NCBI GenBank assembly: GCA_002378975.1
Contig: DFST01000091.1
Location: forward strand, 8,485-30,762
Direction: 5' to 3'
Source: Chitinophagaceae bacterium UBA3430
GTDB taxonomy: Bacteria > Bacteroidota > Bacteroidia > Chitinophagales > Chitinophagaceae
DNA length: 22,278 nucleotides
The position numbers and the translations under genes were made by a program. This document shows, one piece after another, positions 12,596-21,016 of the stretch. A model generated the notes under the pieces. The model did no database searches. It saw nothing but the letters and a program-made list of their open reading frames with translations, and was not told the origin of the DNA. Within the stretch, counting starts at the first letter, position 1. Every line of letters starts with the position of its first letter.

Positions 12596-14161
12596 TCAAC
12601 GCTTCTGGCGACGGGTCTGGAAATGCTGTCCGGTCTTGCGGCGATTTCCTTCGGGCGAACCCAGGCGGCTCATGGCGCAACGGAATCCGAGTGTGCTCAT
12701 GGCCTGGTCTTGTTCAAGATAACGACGGGAGCCGGGGCTCAGCCAATAGGCGCGGTCGTTCCAGCTTCCCCCTTTAAATACTTTGGAACGCTCCGGATCC
12801 AAGAGGGTGGTTACGCCATAACCATAGCTGGCCATGGAGATGGAGTCACCATCGAGGAAGTCGATCACGTTACCGCGCTGATAGTTGCGGCGGTTGCGGC
12901 TTTCGGCATCGGTGACAGCTACTTTCTTCACACGTCCCATACTGTCCTTCTCGAAACGAGTGGTCGGATCCAGTGTGGTAGGATCGGCTACATAAAGCTT
13001 CTGGTATTTATTACCGCGGAAAGGAGCGGGTTGATCGTCGTAATCCAGTGCAGACAATGGACGGTAGGTATCTTCTACCCACTCGCTGACGTTGCCAGCC
13101 ATGTTGTACAGACCAAAACCGTTGGGGTAAAATGATTTTATGGGAGCCGTGTAGAAGGCGCGGTCGTTCAAACCACCCGCCACACCGGCGTTGTCGCCCG
13201 ATCCACGTTTGAAGTTAGCCAAGAAAGTACCTTGCCAGCTGCCGCGGCGTGAATCACGCAGGCCATTTACATTCTGGGCCCAGGGGTATACTTGTTTGTT
13301 CGATTGCAATTCTTCTCCGCGCTTTCCTTCTTTGATCGAAGGGCGGGGATTTTGTGCGATCAAGCCATAAGCGGCATATTCCCACTCGGCTTCGAAGGGC
13401 AGGCGGTATTCAGGAAGCATGGTTCCTGATTCTACATTGGCGGGCATCGGAGCCGGGCCATTTCCTTTTTTCTTCAACGCGCTACCGGGAGGCGCAGTGT
13501 ATAAACCCAGCAGGTATGCGCGGGTATTGAAGTTGTTATCACCTTGTTGCGCACCTGGTTTCAGGTTGGCTTTGTTGATGTATCCTTTTTGAACCAGTGT
13601 ATTTTCGTTCACGCGATCCGTACGCCACAAGCAATAATCTTTTGCTTGCTCCCAGCTCACCCCCACAACCGGATAATCATTGAATCCGGGGTGACGGAAA
13701 TAATATTCAACCATCGGTTCGTTGAAACTAAGCTCACTGCGCCACACCAACGTATCAGGCAGGGCGCCCATAATAATCGGCATGTTCGCGGGATCGGAAG
13801 GGTCGAACACGCGGTTCAGCCAGTGCAGGTATTCCCGGTAATGCAAGTTGGAAACCTCGCTGCGGTCGATGTAGAACGAAGGCACCGATACGCGACGGGG
13901 AATGTTGTTCCAGTCGCCCATCACGTCTTCCTCCGTCTGACCCATCATGAACGTACCGCCTTCTACGAAGACAAGACCTGGGCCCAGACCCTGCTCTTTG
14001 GATTTGGCGACCTGGAATCCACCTTGATTCTTGTCGTTGTAGTTCCAGCCGGTGGCACTCGACTTGTCAAATTTCTTTTTGCCGAAGAGTCCCCCTTTAC
14101 AAGAGCTGAACAACACGACAACGGCCAGGAGCCAGATGATTGATTTCAAACGTTGTTGCAT
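12596..14161 (-). CDS. gldJ: Gliding motility/T9SS lipoprotein GldJ (SUMF1 domain)
   Basis: A 521-residue lipoprotein with signal and lipobox F-S-S-C21. The body is a formylglycine-generating-enzyme-like (SUMF1) domain: G-L-V-F-V-E-G-G-T-F-M-M-G near residue 62, F-Y-I-D-R-S-E-V-S-N, Y-P-V-V-G-V-S-W-E-Q-A, R-L-P-F-E-A-E-W-E-Y-A-A, N-M-A-G-N-V-S-E-W-V and the closing K-G-G-S-W ... G-F-R-C-A. The insert D-W-N-N-I-P-R-R-V and the length point to GldJ rather than GldK. GldJ is an outer-membrane lipoprotein needed for gliding and type IX secretion in Flavobacterium, where it stabilises GldK. The gene is divergent from porU, 167 bases away, as in other Bacteroidota. The C-terminal tail after R-L-G-S is strongly basic and carries no recognised motif. 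Confidence 0.92.
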   Translation of the reverse strand: MQQRLKSIIWLLAVVVLFSSCKGGLFGKKKFDKSSATGWNYNDKNQGGFQVAKSKEQGLGPGLVFVEGGTFMMGQTEEDVMGDWNNIPRRVSVPSFYIDRSEVSNLHYREYLHWLNRVFDPSDPANMPIIMGALPDTLVWRSELSFNEPMVEYYFRHPGFNDYPVVGVSWEQAKDYCLWRTDRVNENTLVQKGYINKANLKPGAQQGDNNFNTRAYLLGLYTAPPGSALKKKGNGPAPMPANVESGTMLPEYRLPFEAEWEYAAYGLIAQNPRPSIKEGKRGEELQSNKQVYPWAQNVNGLRDSRRGSWQGTFLANFKRGSGDNAGVAGGLNDRAFYTAPIKSFYPNGFGLYNMAGNVSEWVEDTYRPLSALDYDDQPAPFRGNKYQKLYVADPTTLDPTTRFEKDSMGRVKKVAVTDAESRNRRNYQRGNVIDFLDGDSISMASYGYGVTTLLDPERSKVFKGGSWNDRAYWLSPGSRRYLEQDQAMSTLGFRCAMSRLGSPEGNRRKTGQHFQTRRQKR

Positions 14162-14328
14162 AAACCTATGAATTGGAATACTTTTAACGGACCGGGATCG
14201 GTTTTATTGCATGGGCAATGAAGCCTGCGGACCGAAATGCGAATATAGATTGTTTGAGCGAGATGGGAAATAGGGTTTTTACTAATCTTTTCAGGGAGAA
14301 ATCCCATAAAACCAATCCGTTAGAGCGA

Positions 14329-17300
14329 ATGCGAACAGTCGGTTTTTTGATTTTTTTAGGAGTTGCAATCCTGCACGCCCAACTGTCGGCTCAACGCAGT
14401 TATGTGTCCCATTCCGTATTAGCCACAGGAACCTGGCAAAAGCTGGCGGTCAGTCAGTCTGGCATCCACAAGATCGATGGGAGTTGGTTGCAGTCGACCG
14501 GACTCACCACCCTGCCCATCGCGTCCGGTACCATTCGACTTTTTGGCAACGGTGGCGAATCGTTGGGCGAATCCAACAGCGCTCCTTACACCGATGACCT
14601 GGCCGAAGTGGCGATCGAGGTGTTTGATGGGGGCGACGGACAGTTCAACGTTGGCGACTATTTGCTTTTTTATGCCACCGGTCCGCATAGCTGGACCCCC
14701 GACGTACCCAACCAACGATTTCAATTCAATAAAAATCTCTATACGGAACGATCGCATTACTACCTGACGATCGGTGGAGTGGGTAAACGCATCCCGACTG
14801 TGAATGCCACCGGCAACAGCGGGCCGATCATCGATCGTTTTCTGGACCGACAGGTTTATGAATTGGACTCGGTGAATCTACTGGCCAGCGGAAAAAACTG
14901 GTACGGCGATGAATTGGCACAAGCGCCCGGAAAATCGCTGGTCAAAACCGTTCGTTTTTCCTTTCCCAATCTGATACCTGCCAGCACCGTGCACTTGCAA
15001 AGCGATGTCATTGCTCGCAGCACGGGTTCTGGCTCGCAATTTGAATTGTTGGTCAATGGACAATCGGTCGGCCTACAGTCGATCCCGTCCATCGGATCCA
15101 ACCTTTATGATCCCTATGCAATCGCCCGCTCCGATGGATTTACGCATCCGCTAAGCAATCCCGATCTGTCGGTTCAATATCGCTACCAGCCCGGTGCCTT
15201 CGGCGCGCAAGGCTGGTTGGATCGATTGCAAGTTTTTGCTATACGATCCCTTTCGATGAACGGAATACGCTCCTTGAATTTTTGGGATCTCGCTACCGTC
15301 GGACAATCCAATGTACAATTCAAGATCGACGCATCGCCGGCAGATCTATTGGTGTGGGAGGTGACGCATCACAATAATGTGCGCAGGCTGAATGGATCGC
15401 GTAGCGGCAGTCAATACACGATTCAAGTAGACGCAACGGAGTGGCGCAACTACATCGCATTTACCGGAACGGATTTTCCCTTGCCCCAATCGATTGGAAA
15501 GCTCACGAATCAGGATTTGCATGGGTTGGGTCCGACCGATATGGTGATCCTCACACCCAATGCCTGGCGAAATGAGGCGGATCGATTGGTCAATCTGCAC
15601 CGCACGCGTCGTTCCTTGCGTGTGCAGGTTATTTCGATGGAGCAAGTACAGGAAGAATTTGGGGGAGGCAGCCCGGATCCGTCGTCCATTCGCAATCTGA
15701 TGAAGATGTTTTATGATCGGTACCGTGCGCAGCCTGCCGATCGCCCCAGGTACCTATTGTTGCTGGGGGCCGGTTCGTACGATCCAAAAGACCGGATCCG
15801 GAACAACGATCGCCCCATTCCTACTTACCAAAGTAAGGAATCGCTTGATCCGCTTGCCACCTATTGCACCGATGATTATTTTGGTCTGCTCGATGATGGG
15901 GAGAACATCAATAACCCGGCCATTACCAATCTGCTTGATGTTGGCATAGGGCGCGTGCCTGCGCGCAGTGTATCCGAGGTGATCGCCTTTGTCGACAAAG
16001 TAGAAGACTATGATGACGCTACGGCTCGTCGTTCTTGGCGAACGCGGATGAGTTTTGTAGCCGACGATGAAGATGGAAATCTGCATTTGCAGGATGCGGA
16101 AGGGATAGCGACCACGGCCAATCAGATCGCCCCTTGGTTGAATCAGGAGAAAATTTATTTGGATGCTTTTCGGCAGCAAGCTGGTGCCGGTGGAACGCGG
16201 TATCCCGAAGCGAATCAAGCGCTCGATCGACAGCTCTTTAAAGGCAATCTGATTGTGAATTATTCCGGTCATGGTGGTCGAACGCAACTGGCCGAAGAAA
16301 ATTTGGTTGATCAAGCTTCGGTAGAATCCTGGAATAATGAGAGTCGGTTGCCGTTGTTCGTGGTGGCTACCTGTGATTTTGCGCCCTATGACGATCCTGC
16401 CGTGCGCGGACTGGGTGAGCAGATCTTGCTTCGTCCCAAAACCGGTGGCATCGCTTTGATGTCGACAACTCGTCCGGTCTTTGCCTTCAGCAATCGAATC
16501 CTCAATGAGAATTACATCCGTACGGCGCTGCAACCCGACGCCAACGGAAATTATTTATCACTGGGGGAGGCTGTTCAGCGATCAAAAAATTTGACCTATC
16601 AGACTTCCTCCGACCTGGTCAACAATCGAAAATTCAGTCTCCTCGGGGATCCCGCCTTGACGTTGGGGTTTCCCAAATACCGGGTGAATACACGGCGCAT
16701 CAATGGTCAGTCGGCAGGTATTTTGGATACGATCAAAGCGGGAGAGACGGTGCGCATCGAAGGCGAAGTGACCGATCTTAATGGCAATCGGCTATCGACC
16801 TTCCAGGGGTTTGTTTATCCCACGGTATCTGATAAGTTCCGCCGCTTATCGACCTTGGGCAACGACCCGAGTTCTTATCCCGTGCCCATTGACCTGCCGG
16901 GTGCCACCCTTTTCAGTGGAAAATCGACCGTCACGAATGGATCGTTTCAATTTGAATTCACGGTTCCGCTAGATTCAGATCCGGTCGTGGGGGCGGGGCG
17001 GATCAGTTATTATGCCCACAACGATTCAATCGATGCGCAAGGAGTCTTCACCGGTTTTAGGGTGGGGGATCGCGCGGGGCAAATCACTTCCGATCGCGAA
17101 GGACCGGGCATCAAGCTCTGGCTCAATGAAGAAGGGTTTGCAGAGGGGGGATTGGCCAACTCCACCCCCGTGCTCCTGGCTGAACTAACCGACTCGTCGG
17201 GAATCAATACGGCCGGTGGTATCGGCCACGATCTCATCGCCACCCTCTCAAGGACCTCAATTTCCTCCACCCTCAACCCTCCACCCTCCACCTTCCTCCT

Positions 17301-17772
17301 GAATGATTTCTACCAGGCCGATGCCAATAGTTATAAAAAAGGACGGATCCGCTTTCCGTTGCCGGAACTCGAGGCGGGTTCGTATTCCCTCAAACTCCGG
17401 GCTTGGGACGTATTTAATAATCCCTCAGAGAAGACCCTTTCTTTTTTAGTTGGCGAGCCCGGATCGCTTAGGATCGAGCGGGTCTTAAATTATCCCAATC
17501 CGTTTACTGATCAGACCCGATTCTGGTTCGAGCACAATGCACCCGGACAAACCTTGCGGATTTCGGTGGAGGTGATGACCTTGACGGGACGGGTGGTGCG
17601 GACGTTGCAGTCGGAGGGGGTTGCGGAGGGGAACTTTAGTCGGGAGCTGAACTGGGATGGCCGAGACGACCAGGGCGACCGACTGGCCCGGGGGGCCTAT
17701 TTATACCGATTGCGGGTACGGGCGAACGGGAAAGGAGAGGCCCGATTCCTGGGCAAACTGGTTATCCTCTAA
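14329..17772 (+). CDS. porU: Type IX secretion system sortase PorU (C25 gingipain-like peptidase)
   Basis: A 1147-residue protein with a signal peptide (hydrophobic FLIFLGVAILHAQLSA, cleavage near residue 22), a large N-terminal beta-rich region and a C25 peptidase domain (about residues 400-770) with catalytic H648 in N-Y-S-G-H-G-G and C682 in V-A-T-C-D-F. The C-terminus is a FlgD-like/T9SS-type domain starting at N-Y-P-N-P-F and ending L-V-I-L. PorU removes the C-terminal signal from T9SS cargo and attaches the cargo to the cell surface. I chose the ATG at 14329 because it begins at the signal peptide; the frame extends to an ATG at 14218 but that stretch has no signal features. It is followed by its partner porV. 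A heptamer repeat lies inside the gene near residues 979-990. Confidence 0.95.
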   Translation: MRTVGFLIFLGVAILHAQLSAQRSYVSHSVLATGTWQKLAVSQSGIHKIDGSWLQSTGLTTLPIASGTIRLFGNGGESLGESNSAPYTDDLAEVAIEVFDGGDGQFNVGDYLLFYATGPHSWTPDVPNQRFQFNKNLYTERSHYYLTIGGVGKRIPTVNATGNSGPIIDRFLDRQVYELDSVNLLASGKNWYGDELAQAPGKSLVKTVRFSFPNLIPASTVHLQSDVIARSTGSGSQFELLVNGQSVGLQSIPSIGSNLYDPYAIARSDGFTHPLSNPDLSVQYRYQPGAFGAQGWLDRLQVFAIRSLSMNGIRSLNFWDLATVGQSNVQFKIDASPADLLVWEVTHHNNVRRLNGSRSGSQYTIQVDATEWRNYIAFTGTDFPLPQSIGKLTNQDLHGLGPTDMVILTPNAWRNEADRLVNLHRTRRSLRVQVISMEQVQEEFGGGSPDPSSIRNLMKMFYDRYRAQPADRPRYLLLLGAGSYDPKDRIRNNDRPIPTYQSKESLDPLATYCTDDYFGLLDDGENINNPAITNLLDVGIGRVPARSVSEVIAFVDKVEDYDDATARRSWRTRMSFVADDEDGNLHLQDAEGIATTANQIAPWLNQEKIYLDAFRQQAGAGGTRYPEANQALDRQLFKGNLIVNYSGHGGRTQLAEENLVDQASVESWNNESRLPLFVVATCDFAPYDDPAVRGLGEQILLRPKTGGIALMSTTRPVFAFSNRILNENYIRTALQPDANGNYLSLGEAVQRSKNLTYQTSSDLVNNRKFSLLGDPALTLGFPKYRVNTRRINGQSAGILDTIKAGETVRIEGEVTDLNGNRLSTFQGFVYPTVSDKFRRLSTLGNDPSSYPVPIDLPGATLFSGKSTVTNGSFQFEFTVPLDSDPVVGAGRISYYAHNDSIDAQGVFTGFRVGDRAGQITSDREGPGIKLWLNEEGFAEGGLANSTPVLLAELTDSSGINTAGGIGHDLIATLSRTSISSTLNPPPSTFLLNDFYQADANSYKKGRIRFPLPELEAGSYSLKLRAWDVFNNPSEKTLSFLVGEPGSLRIERVLNYPNPFTDQTRFWFEHNAPGQTLRISVEVMTLTGRVVRTLQSEGVAEGNFSRELNWDGRDDQGDRLARGAYLYRLRVRANGKGEARFLGKLVIL
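17264..17298 (+). repeat. Heptamer repeat inside porU
   Basis: Five units with a strict 7-base period: CCTCCAC, CCTCAAC, CCTCCAC, CCTCCAC and CTTCCTC. They encode a low-complexity S-S-T-L-N-P-P-P-S-T-F-L-L patch between the G-G-I-G-H-D-L-I-A-T-L strand and the L-N-D-F-Y strand of an Ig-like domain. The frame stays open. The intergenic tracts near 945 and 1031 have the same period. Confidence 0.8.
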
Positions 17773-17927
17773 CTGTTTATAATTTCTTTAACTCTTTTAC
17801 AATAATCGGCCCCCCGGCTCGTTATCCAGCCGGACTCCCGGGCTTTTGGGCTCGGAAATCCATGAGGCTCAAGACCTTTGCTCCCGAAAAAAAAGTTTTT
17901 TTTATCGGGGTTTTGTCGAAAAGCCCC
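17773..17927. other. Structured porU-porV spacer with alternative hairpins
   Basis: Three foldable parts are visible: CCGGCT/AGCCGG (17814-17819 with 17828-17833); CCCGA-A7 opposite T8-ATCGGG (17883-17909), an A8-G-T8 tract closed by GC pairs with one bulged A; and GGGGTTTT-GTCG-AAAA-g-CCCC (17907-17927). The last two share GGG at 17907-17909 and cannot form together. The A/T tract sits about 40-55 bases before the likely porV transcription start, the place of an UP element. A clear porU terminator with a downstream T-run was not seen. Confidence 0.5.
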
Positions 17928-17935
17928 TATATTTA
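17928..17935 (+). promoter_or_regulatory. Likely -7 promoter element of porV
   Basis: TATATTTA differs from TAnnTTTG at only the last base and lies 21 bases before the porV ATG. No TTTG is found at the -33 distance; a T-rich stretch is there instead. Its position just after an A8/T8 tract fits a strong promoter for an abundant outer-membrane protein. Confidence 0.45.
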
Positions 17936-17956
17936 CACCACTCTAAAACCTTTCTA

Positions 17957-19099
17957 ATGAGACCAACTGCTTTGAAACTTACAGCTGCGTTCCTGTTGTT
18001 CTGCGGCATGTCAAACAATGTTATGGCCCAGGCTGACCCCATCAACGTGGTCACTACGGCTGTTCCTTTCTTACGTATTTCTCCCGATGCCCGTTCTGGT
18101 GGTATGGGTGAGCTCGGTATCGCTACCAGCCCCGATACTTATTCCGGTTTTTGGAACATCGGTAAGGCTGCTTTCAATAAATCCAAGTCTGGCATCGCTG
18201 CCACGTACACGCCTTGGATGAAAGATCTGGTGAACGATGTTTATCTGGCTTCCGTTTCTGGTTTCCACAAAATTTCTGACGACCAAGCCATCACCGGTTC
18301 GGTTCGTTATTTCTCTTTAGGTAACATCACCTTTACCGACAACCTCGGTAACGACTTCGGTAACTTCCGTCCCCGTGAATTCGGTGTTGACCTGGGATAT
18401 AGCCGCAAGTTGAACGACAAGAGTGGTGTTGGTATCACCTTAAAGTACATCAACTCCAACCTGGCTGGCGGTACAACCGTTGGTAGCACAACCTACCAAG
18501 CTGGTAGCGCCGTCGCTGCTGACCTCGGATACTATCACACCAACAAAGGAGCAACTGGTGCCGGTTTGGCTTGGGGTGTTACGCTCTCCAACCTCGGTTC
18601 TAAAATTGCTTACACTACCAACGCAGACGCGAAGGATTTCATCCCCGCTAACCTGGGTGCCGGTGTGAATTATACCAAAGTATACAACGACAAGAATAAG
18701 ATCTCCTTCGGTTTGGAAACAAACAAACTGTTGGTTCCCACTCCTCCTGCTGAAGGAGACGCTGCCGCTCTGTCCGCTTACCGCAGCAAGGGTGTTGTTA
18801 GCAGCTGGCTGAGCTCATTGGGTGATGCACCCGGTGGTTTCGGTGAAGAGATCAAAGAATTCCAGTGGTCTATGGGTGCTGAATACACCTACAACAACCA
18901 GTTCAACCTCCGTGCCGGTTATTTCTATGAGAACGCGACTAAAGGAAACCGTCGCTATTTCACAACTGGTTTGGGCGTTGTATACAACGTTTTCCAATTC
19001 AACTTCGCTTATCTGATTCCTACAGGAAGTGGTGTTAGCCGCAATCCGCTGTCTAACACACTGCGCTTCTCTGTGGCTTTCGATTTGAGCAAAAAATAA
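17957..19099 (+). CDS. porV: Type IX secretion system outer membrane protein PorV
   Basis: A 380-residue FadL-like beta-barrel protein. It has a signal peptide (about 1-24, ending V-M-A-Q) and the PorV hallmark V-P-F-L-R-I-S-P-D-A-R-S-G-G-M-G near the mature N-terminus, repeated Y/F-rich strands and the terminal strand R-F-S-V-A-F-D-L-S-K-K. PorV receives cargo leaving the SprA translocon and presents it to PorU. I chose the ATG at 17957 because it opens the signal peptide; the upstream frame to 17846 lies in the structured spacer. Codon choice is visibly more biased than in its neighbours (repeated GGT, AAC, ACC and CGT), as expected for an abundant outer-membrane protein. It is followed by a strong terminator. 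Confidence 0.95.
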   Translation: MRPTALKLTAAFLLFCGMSNNVMAQADPINVVTTAVPFLRISPDARSGGMGELGIATSPDTYSGFWNIGKAAFNKSKSGIAATYTPWMKDLVNDVYLASVSGFHKISDDQAITGSVRYFSLGNITFTDNLGNDFGNFRPREFGVDLGYSRKLNDKSGVGITLKYINSNLAGGTTVGSTTYQAGSAVAADLGYYHTNKGATGAGLAWGVTLSNLGSKIAYTTNADAKDFIPANLGAGVNYTKVYNDKNKISFGLETNKLLVPTPPAEGDAAALSAYRSKGVVSSWLSSLGDAPGGFGEEIKEFQWSMGAEYTYNNQFNLRAGYFYENATKGNRRYFTTGLGVVYNVFQFNFAYLIPTGSGVSRNPLSNTLRFSVAFDLSKK

Positions 19100-19122
19100 T
19101 TCCTCATTAGAGAAGATAAAAG

Positions 19123-19149
19123 TCCCGCCTCGGCGGGATTTTTATTTTT
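19123..19149 (+). terminator. Rho-independent terminator of porV
   Basis: Stem TCCCGCC/GGCGGGA with a TC loop is followed by TTTTTATTTTT on the plus strand, 23 bases after the porV stop. It separates porV from ispF. Confidence 0.9.
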
Positions 19150-19152
19150 CAG

Positions 19153-19160
19153 GATATTTG
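19153..19160 (+). promoter_or_regulatory. Probable -7 promoter element of ispF
   Basis: GATATTTG is one mismatch from TAnnTTTG and ends exactly four bases before the ispF ATG, directly after the porV terminator. A -33 TTG was not found at the usual distance. Confidence 0.45.
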
Positions 19161-19164
19161 CCTC

Positions 19165-19650
19165 ATGAGTTATCGCATCGGAACCGGCATCGATTTTCAT
19201 CAATTGGTTGAAGGGCGTGCCCTTTGGATCGGCGGGGTAGAGATCCCGCACTATAAAGGAGCCTTGGGCCACAGCGATGCGGATGTCCTCCTGCATGCCA
19301 TCTGCGACGCTTTGTTGGGCGCCTTGGCCCTCGGCGACATCGGCATCCACTTTCCTAATACCGACCCTGCTTTCAAAGACATTGATAGTAAGAAGCTACT
19401 CGCACATACCCTCGTGCTGGTCCAGCAACAAGGATACGAGGTGGTAAACGTGGATTCTACCCTTTGTTTGGAAAAGCCCAAGATCAGTCCACATCTCGAT
19501 GCCATGCGCGATGCCATTGCGTCCGTTTTGCAGATTGATCGCGGTGCCGTATCGATCAAAGCCACCACCACCGAAAAGATGGGATTTGCCGGACGGGAAG
19601 AAGGACTCATGGCTCAAGCCACCGCCTTGTTGAAAAAGCGCGACCACTAG
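19165..19650 (+). CDS. ispF: 2-C-methyl-D-erythritol 2,4-cyclodiphosphate synthase
   Basis: A 161-residue enzyme of the usual IspF length. Metal ligands D10 and H12 (G-I-D-F-H) and H44 (V-L-L-H) are present, with the L-G-H-S-D-A-D-V-L-L-H-A-I-C-D-A-L-L-G-A motif, F-P-N-T-D-P and T-T-T-E-K-M-G-F-A-G-R-E-E-G, which binds CDP. It converts CDP-methylerythritol phosphate to the cyclic diphosphate in the MEP isoprenoid pathway, in the cytoplasm. It follows the porV terminator and has its own -7-like box, so it is probably transcribed apart from the T9SS genes. Confidence 0.97.
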   Translation: MSYRIGTGIDFHQLVEGRALWIGGVEIPHYKGALGHSDADVLLHAICDALLGALALGDIGIHFPNTDPAFKDIDSKKLLAHTLVLVQQQGYEVVNVDSTLCLEKPKISPHLDAMRDAIASVLQIDRGAVSIKATTTEKMGFAGREEGLMAQATALLKKRDH

Positions 19651-19665
19651 CCTCCTGAACGGCTT

Positions 19666-19673
19666 TATCTTTG
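19666..19673 (+). promoter_or_regulatory. -7 promoter element of dut
   Basis: TATCTTTG matches TAnnTTTG exactly and ends four bases before the dut ATG, in the 27-base gap after ispF. There is no TTG at the -33 distance. Same box-to-ATG spacing as murF and ispF. Confidence 0.6.
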
Positions 19674-19677
19674 CGGC

Positions 19678-20121
19678 ATGTCAGCCCTCCCGGTCTCGAT
19701 CGTCAATCGGTCTTCACACCCCTTACCAGCATATGCCACCGAAGGGTCTTCCGGATTAGACCTGCGTGCCTTTCTCCCGGAACCGATCACCTTGGCTCCT
19801 CTGCAGCGGGTATTGGTGCCTACCGGACTTTTCATTGAACTACCCATCGGGTATGAAGCGCAGGTACGTCCCCGCAGCGGCCTTGCACTCAAACAAGGGA
19901 TTACTTGTCTGAATACACCCGGCACCATCGACGCCGATTACCGCGGAGAAATTAAGATTCTCTTGATTAACCTTTCTACCGAGAACTGCGTCATACAGGA
20001 TGGAGACCGCATCGCCCAACTGGTCATTCAAACCGTGACTCAGGTGACATGGGTTCTTGTCGACACACTCAACGAAACCTCCCGAGCCGAAGGCGGATTC
20101 GGCCATACCGGAAAACAATGA
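19678..20121 (+). CDS. dut: Deoxyuridine 5'-triphosphate nucleotidohydrolase (dUTPase)
   Basis: A 147-residue trimeric-type dUTPase with all five motifs: A-T-E-G-S-S-G-L-D-L-R-A, R-P-R-S-G-L-A-L-K, N-T-P-G-T-I-D-A-D-Y-R-G-E, G-D-R-I-A-Q-L-V-I and the C-terminal arm R-A-E-G-G-F-G-H-T-G. It hydrolyses dUTP to dUMP and pyrophosphate, keeping uracil out of DNA and supplying dTMP synthesis. The stop codon overlaps the next start as ATGA, so the DUF4292 lipoprotein is translationally coupled to it. Confidence 0.97.
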   Translation: MSALPVSIVNRSSHPLPAYATEGSSGLDLRAFLPEPITLAPLQRVLVPTGLFIELPIGYEAQVRPRSGLALKQGITCLNTPGTIDADYRGEIKILLINLSTENCVIQDGDRIAQLVIQTVTQVTWVLVDTLNETSRAEGGFGHTGKQ

Positions 20122-20951
20122 AATACTCCCTCCTACGCACCCTCCCAGTTTTGCTCATTGCCCTGTATACATTGAGTGGATGCCGCGCAACCCGAAAGAT
20201 CCAGACGGCCATCAATACCCGAGTCGACTCCGTGGCCCTCATTCAACAAGCAATGGAGGCGGCTCGCGCCGATTCGCTTCGCTATATCCGGGGTCAATAC
20301 GATTCAGCGATGGGCCATCGGATTGATTTCGTCAGCTTTTCAGGCAAAATGGATCTTGAGTACGAAGAACCCGACGGAAAAAAACTCAACATCAACGCTC
20401 AGGTCCGAATGCAAAAGGACAGCTTGATCTGGATCTCCCTCACCGCCATCTTTGGCATCGAAGGGGTGCGGGCCTGCATCACGCCCGATTCGGTCAAGGT
20501 CCTGGATAAGCAAAACAAAACTTACCTGGTACGCTCCATCGCCTATCTCCAGGAGATCACGGCCCTGCCGTTGGATCTTCGTTCGCTGCAAGACCTATTG
20601 ATTGGAAATCCGGTATTTCTTGACTCCGCTTTTTATACGTACACCCGGGGCAACGGAACGATCTCCCTGCAAGGAAGCAATGCCTGGTTCCGTCAGCTGC
20701 TTACCATCGGAGAAAGCGACAAGCTCATCAGCAGTTATAAACTGGATGACCTTGACGAGAACCGTCGACGCACCAGCTATCTCGCATACGCGGATTACGA
20801 AAATAAGTTCGGGCCTTGGTTTGCGCGCCGACGTACGGTTCAAGTTGCCGAGAAGAAAAACCTTTCGATTCGGCTCAATTACAAACAATATGCCTTTAAT
20901 GAAACGTTAAGCTTCCCCTTCGCTGTACCCAAAAACTACAAGATCGAATGA
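20118..20951 (+). CDS. DUF4292 family lipoprotein
   Basis: A 277-residue lipoprotein (lipobox L-S-G-C22). An N-terminal helical segment (about 25-65) is followed by a beta-rich domain with F-S-G-K-M-D-L-E-Y, D-S-L-I-W-I-S-L, G-I-E-G-V-R-A and L-Q-D-L-L-I-G-N-P, the pattern of DUF4292 proteins, which resemble LolA/LolB-type lipoprotein carriers. I chose the ATG at 20118 because it opens the lipoprotein signal and overlaps the dut stop by four bases; the earlier ATG at 20049 lies inside dut. Followed 65 bases later by an EnvC-like gene. Family function is not established; an envelope role, perhaps lipoprotein or lipid handling, is inference. Confidence 0.9.
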   Translation: MKYSLLRTLPVLLIALYTLSGCRATRKIQTAINTRVDSVALIQQAMEAARADSLRYIRGQYDSAMGHRIDFVSFSGKMDLEYEEPDGKKLNINAQVRMQKDSLIWISLTAIFGIEGVRACITPDSVKVLDKQNKTYLVRSIAYLQEITALPLDLRSLQDLLIGNPVFLDSAFYTYTRGNGTISLQGSNAWFRQLLTIGESDKLISSYKLDDLDENRRRTSYLAYADYENKFGPWFARRRTVQVAEKKNLSIRLNYKQYAFNETLSFPFAVPKNYKIE

Positions 20952-21016
20952 GGTTTTCGCGTTTTATTTCGCATATTGCTTTAGTCACCCCTTACATCCT
21001 TTGAACGAATCCTTGC

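Noticed and set aside
12587..13135. A 182-codon open frame on the plus strand
   Set aside because: It is antisense to the 3' half of gldJ, and a minus-strand terminator lies just outside it.
13544..14143. A 199-codon open frame on the plus strand
   Set aside because: It is antisense to the 5' half of gldJ, whose SUMF1 and lipobox motifs are clear.
12596..14161. GldK instead of GldJ
   Set aside because: Both have SUMF1 domains, but the length, the D-W-N-N-I-P-R-R insert and the position divergent from porU and next to murF fit GldJ; no gldLMN follow.
15361..15372. GTGACGCATCAC, resembling the sulfur-locus palindrome
   Set aside because: The half-sites are two bases too close (GTGA-N4-TCAC) and it lies inside porU far from any promoter.
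15754..16533. A 259-codon open frame on the minus strand
   Set aside because: It lies fully opposite the porU peptidase domain, shows no coherent protein features, and the plus-strand frame contains the catalytic motifs.
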